Origin: Acidobacteriota bacterium
GTDB taxonomy: Bacteria > Acidobacteriota > Terriglobia > UBA7540
NCBI GenBank assembly: GCA_003165615.1
Contig: PLWR01000548.1
Location: forward strand, 1-7,583
Length of the DNA stretch: 7,583 nt
Reading direction: 5' to 3'
Positions within the stretch are counted from its first letter, which is position 1, and every line of letters starts with the position of its first letter. A program made the translations under genes and the position numbers. This document shows positions 6,183 to 7,583 of the stretch, one piece after another. Under the pieces are notes generated by a model. That model searched no databases and was not told the DNA's origin. It saw nothing but the letters and a program-made list of their open reading frames with translations.

Positions 6183-7583
6183 CTACATCCGGTCAGGAAT
6201 TTCGATGCCCATGTGTTCAGTGGCCAGCGTCAGCGTGCGCTCCGTGAGGTGGACGAGGTACAGCAGGAATTGTTGGCGCAACGCGTCGGTTTCATTCAGG
6301 ATGTGGAAGTGATGATAGAAATTGTTGAAGCCTTGCGCCAGGCGGAACGAGTATTTGGCCACCACGGCGGGCTCTTCGCTCGAGATTGCCTGCGCCACCA
6401 TCATCTCCAATTGGCCGGCCAACAGGGTTAGCTCCCAAAACGCCGCGCCATCCTCTCCCTTATAAAACTCCTGCAATTGTTCCGGTGTAAAGACGCTGGA
6501 CAGGTGCGCCGGTTGAAATTCCGGGGTCACCTCCTGGAATTTGCGAATGATATTCCGTGCGCGCACGATGCTGTATTGCAGGTAGGGTCCCGTCTCACCC
6601 TCAAAGGCCAGGGCTTCCTTGAAGTCAAAAGCAATGATCATCCGCCGCGTAAACTTCAGCAGGAAATAACGCAGTGCGGCCACGGCGATCTTGCGCGCGT
6701 AGTCCTGCACTTCGGCCGGATCCTGCGCCATGTTGCGCGAACCCACTTCCTCGGCGGCGCGGGCGATCAGCGTGTCGATCAAGTCGTCAGCCTTGACGCC
6801 CTGGCCTTTGCGCCCGGAAACCTCTACATAAGGACGCTGCCGGTCTTCGTCACTGAGTTTGACTCCCATCTCCTCCGCGCAACGCGCTGTCAGCCCCACG
6901 ACTTCATAGGCAAAATGGTGAAGGTTCGCGGCGCGCTCGTGATAACCCAGCGTGTGGAACGCCGCCTTGACGATGTTCTGAAGGTAGGATTGCCGCGTAT
7001 CGATTACTGCATAAGCAGCGCCGGCATGGCCAAAGGGCGGCGCGTCGGCGTGGCCCTTTACGTTGGTGCGCCAAACGCAATGGCCGTCGGGATAGCGATG
7101 GAAGGGGGCGTATCCAAAATCTTTTCCCAGCAGGGCGAACTTCCAGAGATGGTAGGCAATGTCTTTGCCGACGTAGGTCACGGTGCCGTTGGAACGCACG
7201 ATGATTTTGATGTCGTCCGCGTCGGGCGTCTCGCCTTCTGCCTCCGTCGAGGCGTCGCCAAGATCCATCACCCAGCAGCCCGCACTCTTGCCTTCGGTCT
7301 CAAAGCGAATGGCTTTCTTTTCCTTAAGCAGCTCGAACGCGGCGCTCCAGAACTGGAGTTTTAGAATCTCGCTTTCCTGGGCCAGCAAGTCATACTCGAT
7401 GTTCAGGCGCAGCATCGTTTCCAGATGGGCGCATACGATGGCGGTGGAAATCAACTCCGCCATGGCCGCGGTTTCGCCGTGTCCCTCTTCGATATCCTTC
7501 AGGGTTTGGGCGCGCAATTTCAGCACTTCCTTGTCGTCTTCATAAAGCTGGAAAACTCGCGCGTAGAGGTCCCAGCAGTAGTA
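6183..7583 (-). CDS. argS: Arginyl-tRNA synthetase, N-terminus cut by window edge
   Basis: ArgS charges tRNA-Arg with arginine in the cytosol using ATP. The visible part is 466 residues, with no start codon because the frame stays open through the right edge. The GTG at 7526 is internal, since conserved-looking sequence (LYARVFQLYEDDKEVL) continues upstream of it. Class I features are visible: TYVGKDIAYHLWKF, and the ArgRS version of the KMSKS loop, SGRKGQGVKADDLIDTL (about 6780-6823). The C-terminal DALR anticodon-binding domain includes GPYLQYSIVRARNIIRKF and NETDALRQQFLLYLVHLTER, and the protein ends in MGIEIPDRM. The N-terminal additional domain and the HIGH motif must lie outside the window. 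The lysine of canonical KMSKS is reduced to the GRKG form, as in many ArgRS enzymes, so this is not a defect. The gene converges on pepA. Confidence 0.96.
   Translation of the reverse strand, partial: YYCWDLYARVFQLYEDDKEVLKLRAQTLKDIEEGHGETAAMAELISTAIVCAHLETMLRLNIEYDLLAQESEILKLQFWSAAFELLKEKKAIRFETEGKSAGCWVMDLGDASTEAEGETPDADDIKIIVRSNGTVTYVGKDIAYHLWKFALLGKDFGYAPFHRYPDGHCVWRTNVKGHADAPPFGHAGAAYAVIDTRQSYLQNIVKAAFHTLGYHERAANLHHFAYEVVGLTARCAEEMGVKLSDEDRQRPYVEVSGRKGQGVKADDLIDTLIARAAEEVGSRNMAQDPAEVQDYARKIAVAALRYFLLKFTRRMIIAFDFKEALAFEGETGPYLQYSIVRARNIIRKFQEVTPEFQPAHLSSVFTPEQLQEFYKGEDGAAFWELTLLAGQLEMMVAQAISSEEPAVVAKYSFRLAQGFNNFYHHFHILNETDALRQQFLLYLVHLTERTLTLATEHMGIEIPDRM

Noticed and set aside
6477..7364. 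295-residue plus-strand open frame
   Set aside because: It is antisense to argS, whose minus-strand translation shows clear ArgRS motifs.

Overview
The window reads as chromosomal DNA of a moderately GC-rich bacterium, most likely an Acidobacteriota member. The arginyl-tRNA synthetase form, the FecR-domain protein beside a CHASE2 cyclase, and the intergenic repeats (TTAGGGATTAGGG-type tracts and a TGTCATTCTGAG...GAATCTCGC palindrome) all fit that phylum. This placement comes from recalled family resemblance, not a search. No phage, transposase, CRISPR, tRNA or rRNA sequence was seen.

Layout. (1) 1-1990, minus strand: a membrane-bound CHASE2 class III nucleotide cyclase, cut by the left edge just inside the last catalytic motif. 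(2) 1991-2202: a spacer with a G10 homopolymer, a short direct repeat and a perfect 10-bp hairpin that probably terminates the next gene. (3) 2203-3441, minus: an exported protein with two FecR-like regions and a C-terminal hydrophobic tail. (4) 3442-3707: a divergent spacer with a good sigma70-like promoter for the FecR gene and a weak one for smpB. (5) 3708-4190, plus: smpB, the tmRNA-binding protein of ribosome rescue. (6) 4191-4485: a spacer made almost entirely of nested inverted repeats. (7) 4501-5991, plus: a complete M17 leucyl aminopeptidase (PepA) with all expected catalytic residues. (8) 5992-6182: a convergent spacer with several hairpins, one of them a REP-like element. (9) 6183-7583, minus: the C-terminal two thirds of arginyl-tRNA synthetase, cut by the right edge.

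Functionally there are two themes. SmpB, PepA and ArgS are housekeeping translation and protein-turnover genes. The FecR-domain protein and the CHASE2 cyclase look like a signalling pair: both have extracytoplasmic sensory domains, they lie in the same orientation, and only the cyclase has an output domain. The hairpin between them and the homopolymer tract before the cyclase suggest separate control of the cyclase. This pair and the repeat-filled smpB-pepA spacer are the most noteworthy parts; nothing else looks like an undescribed system.
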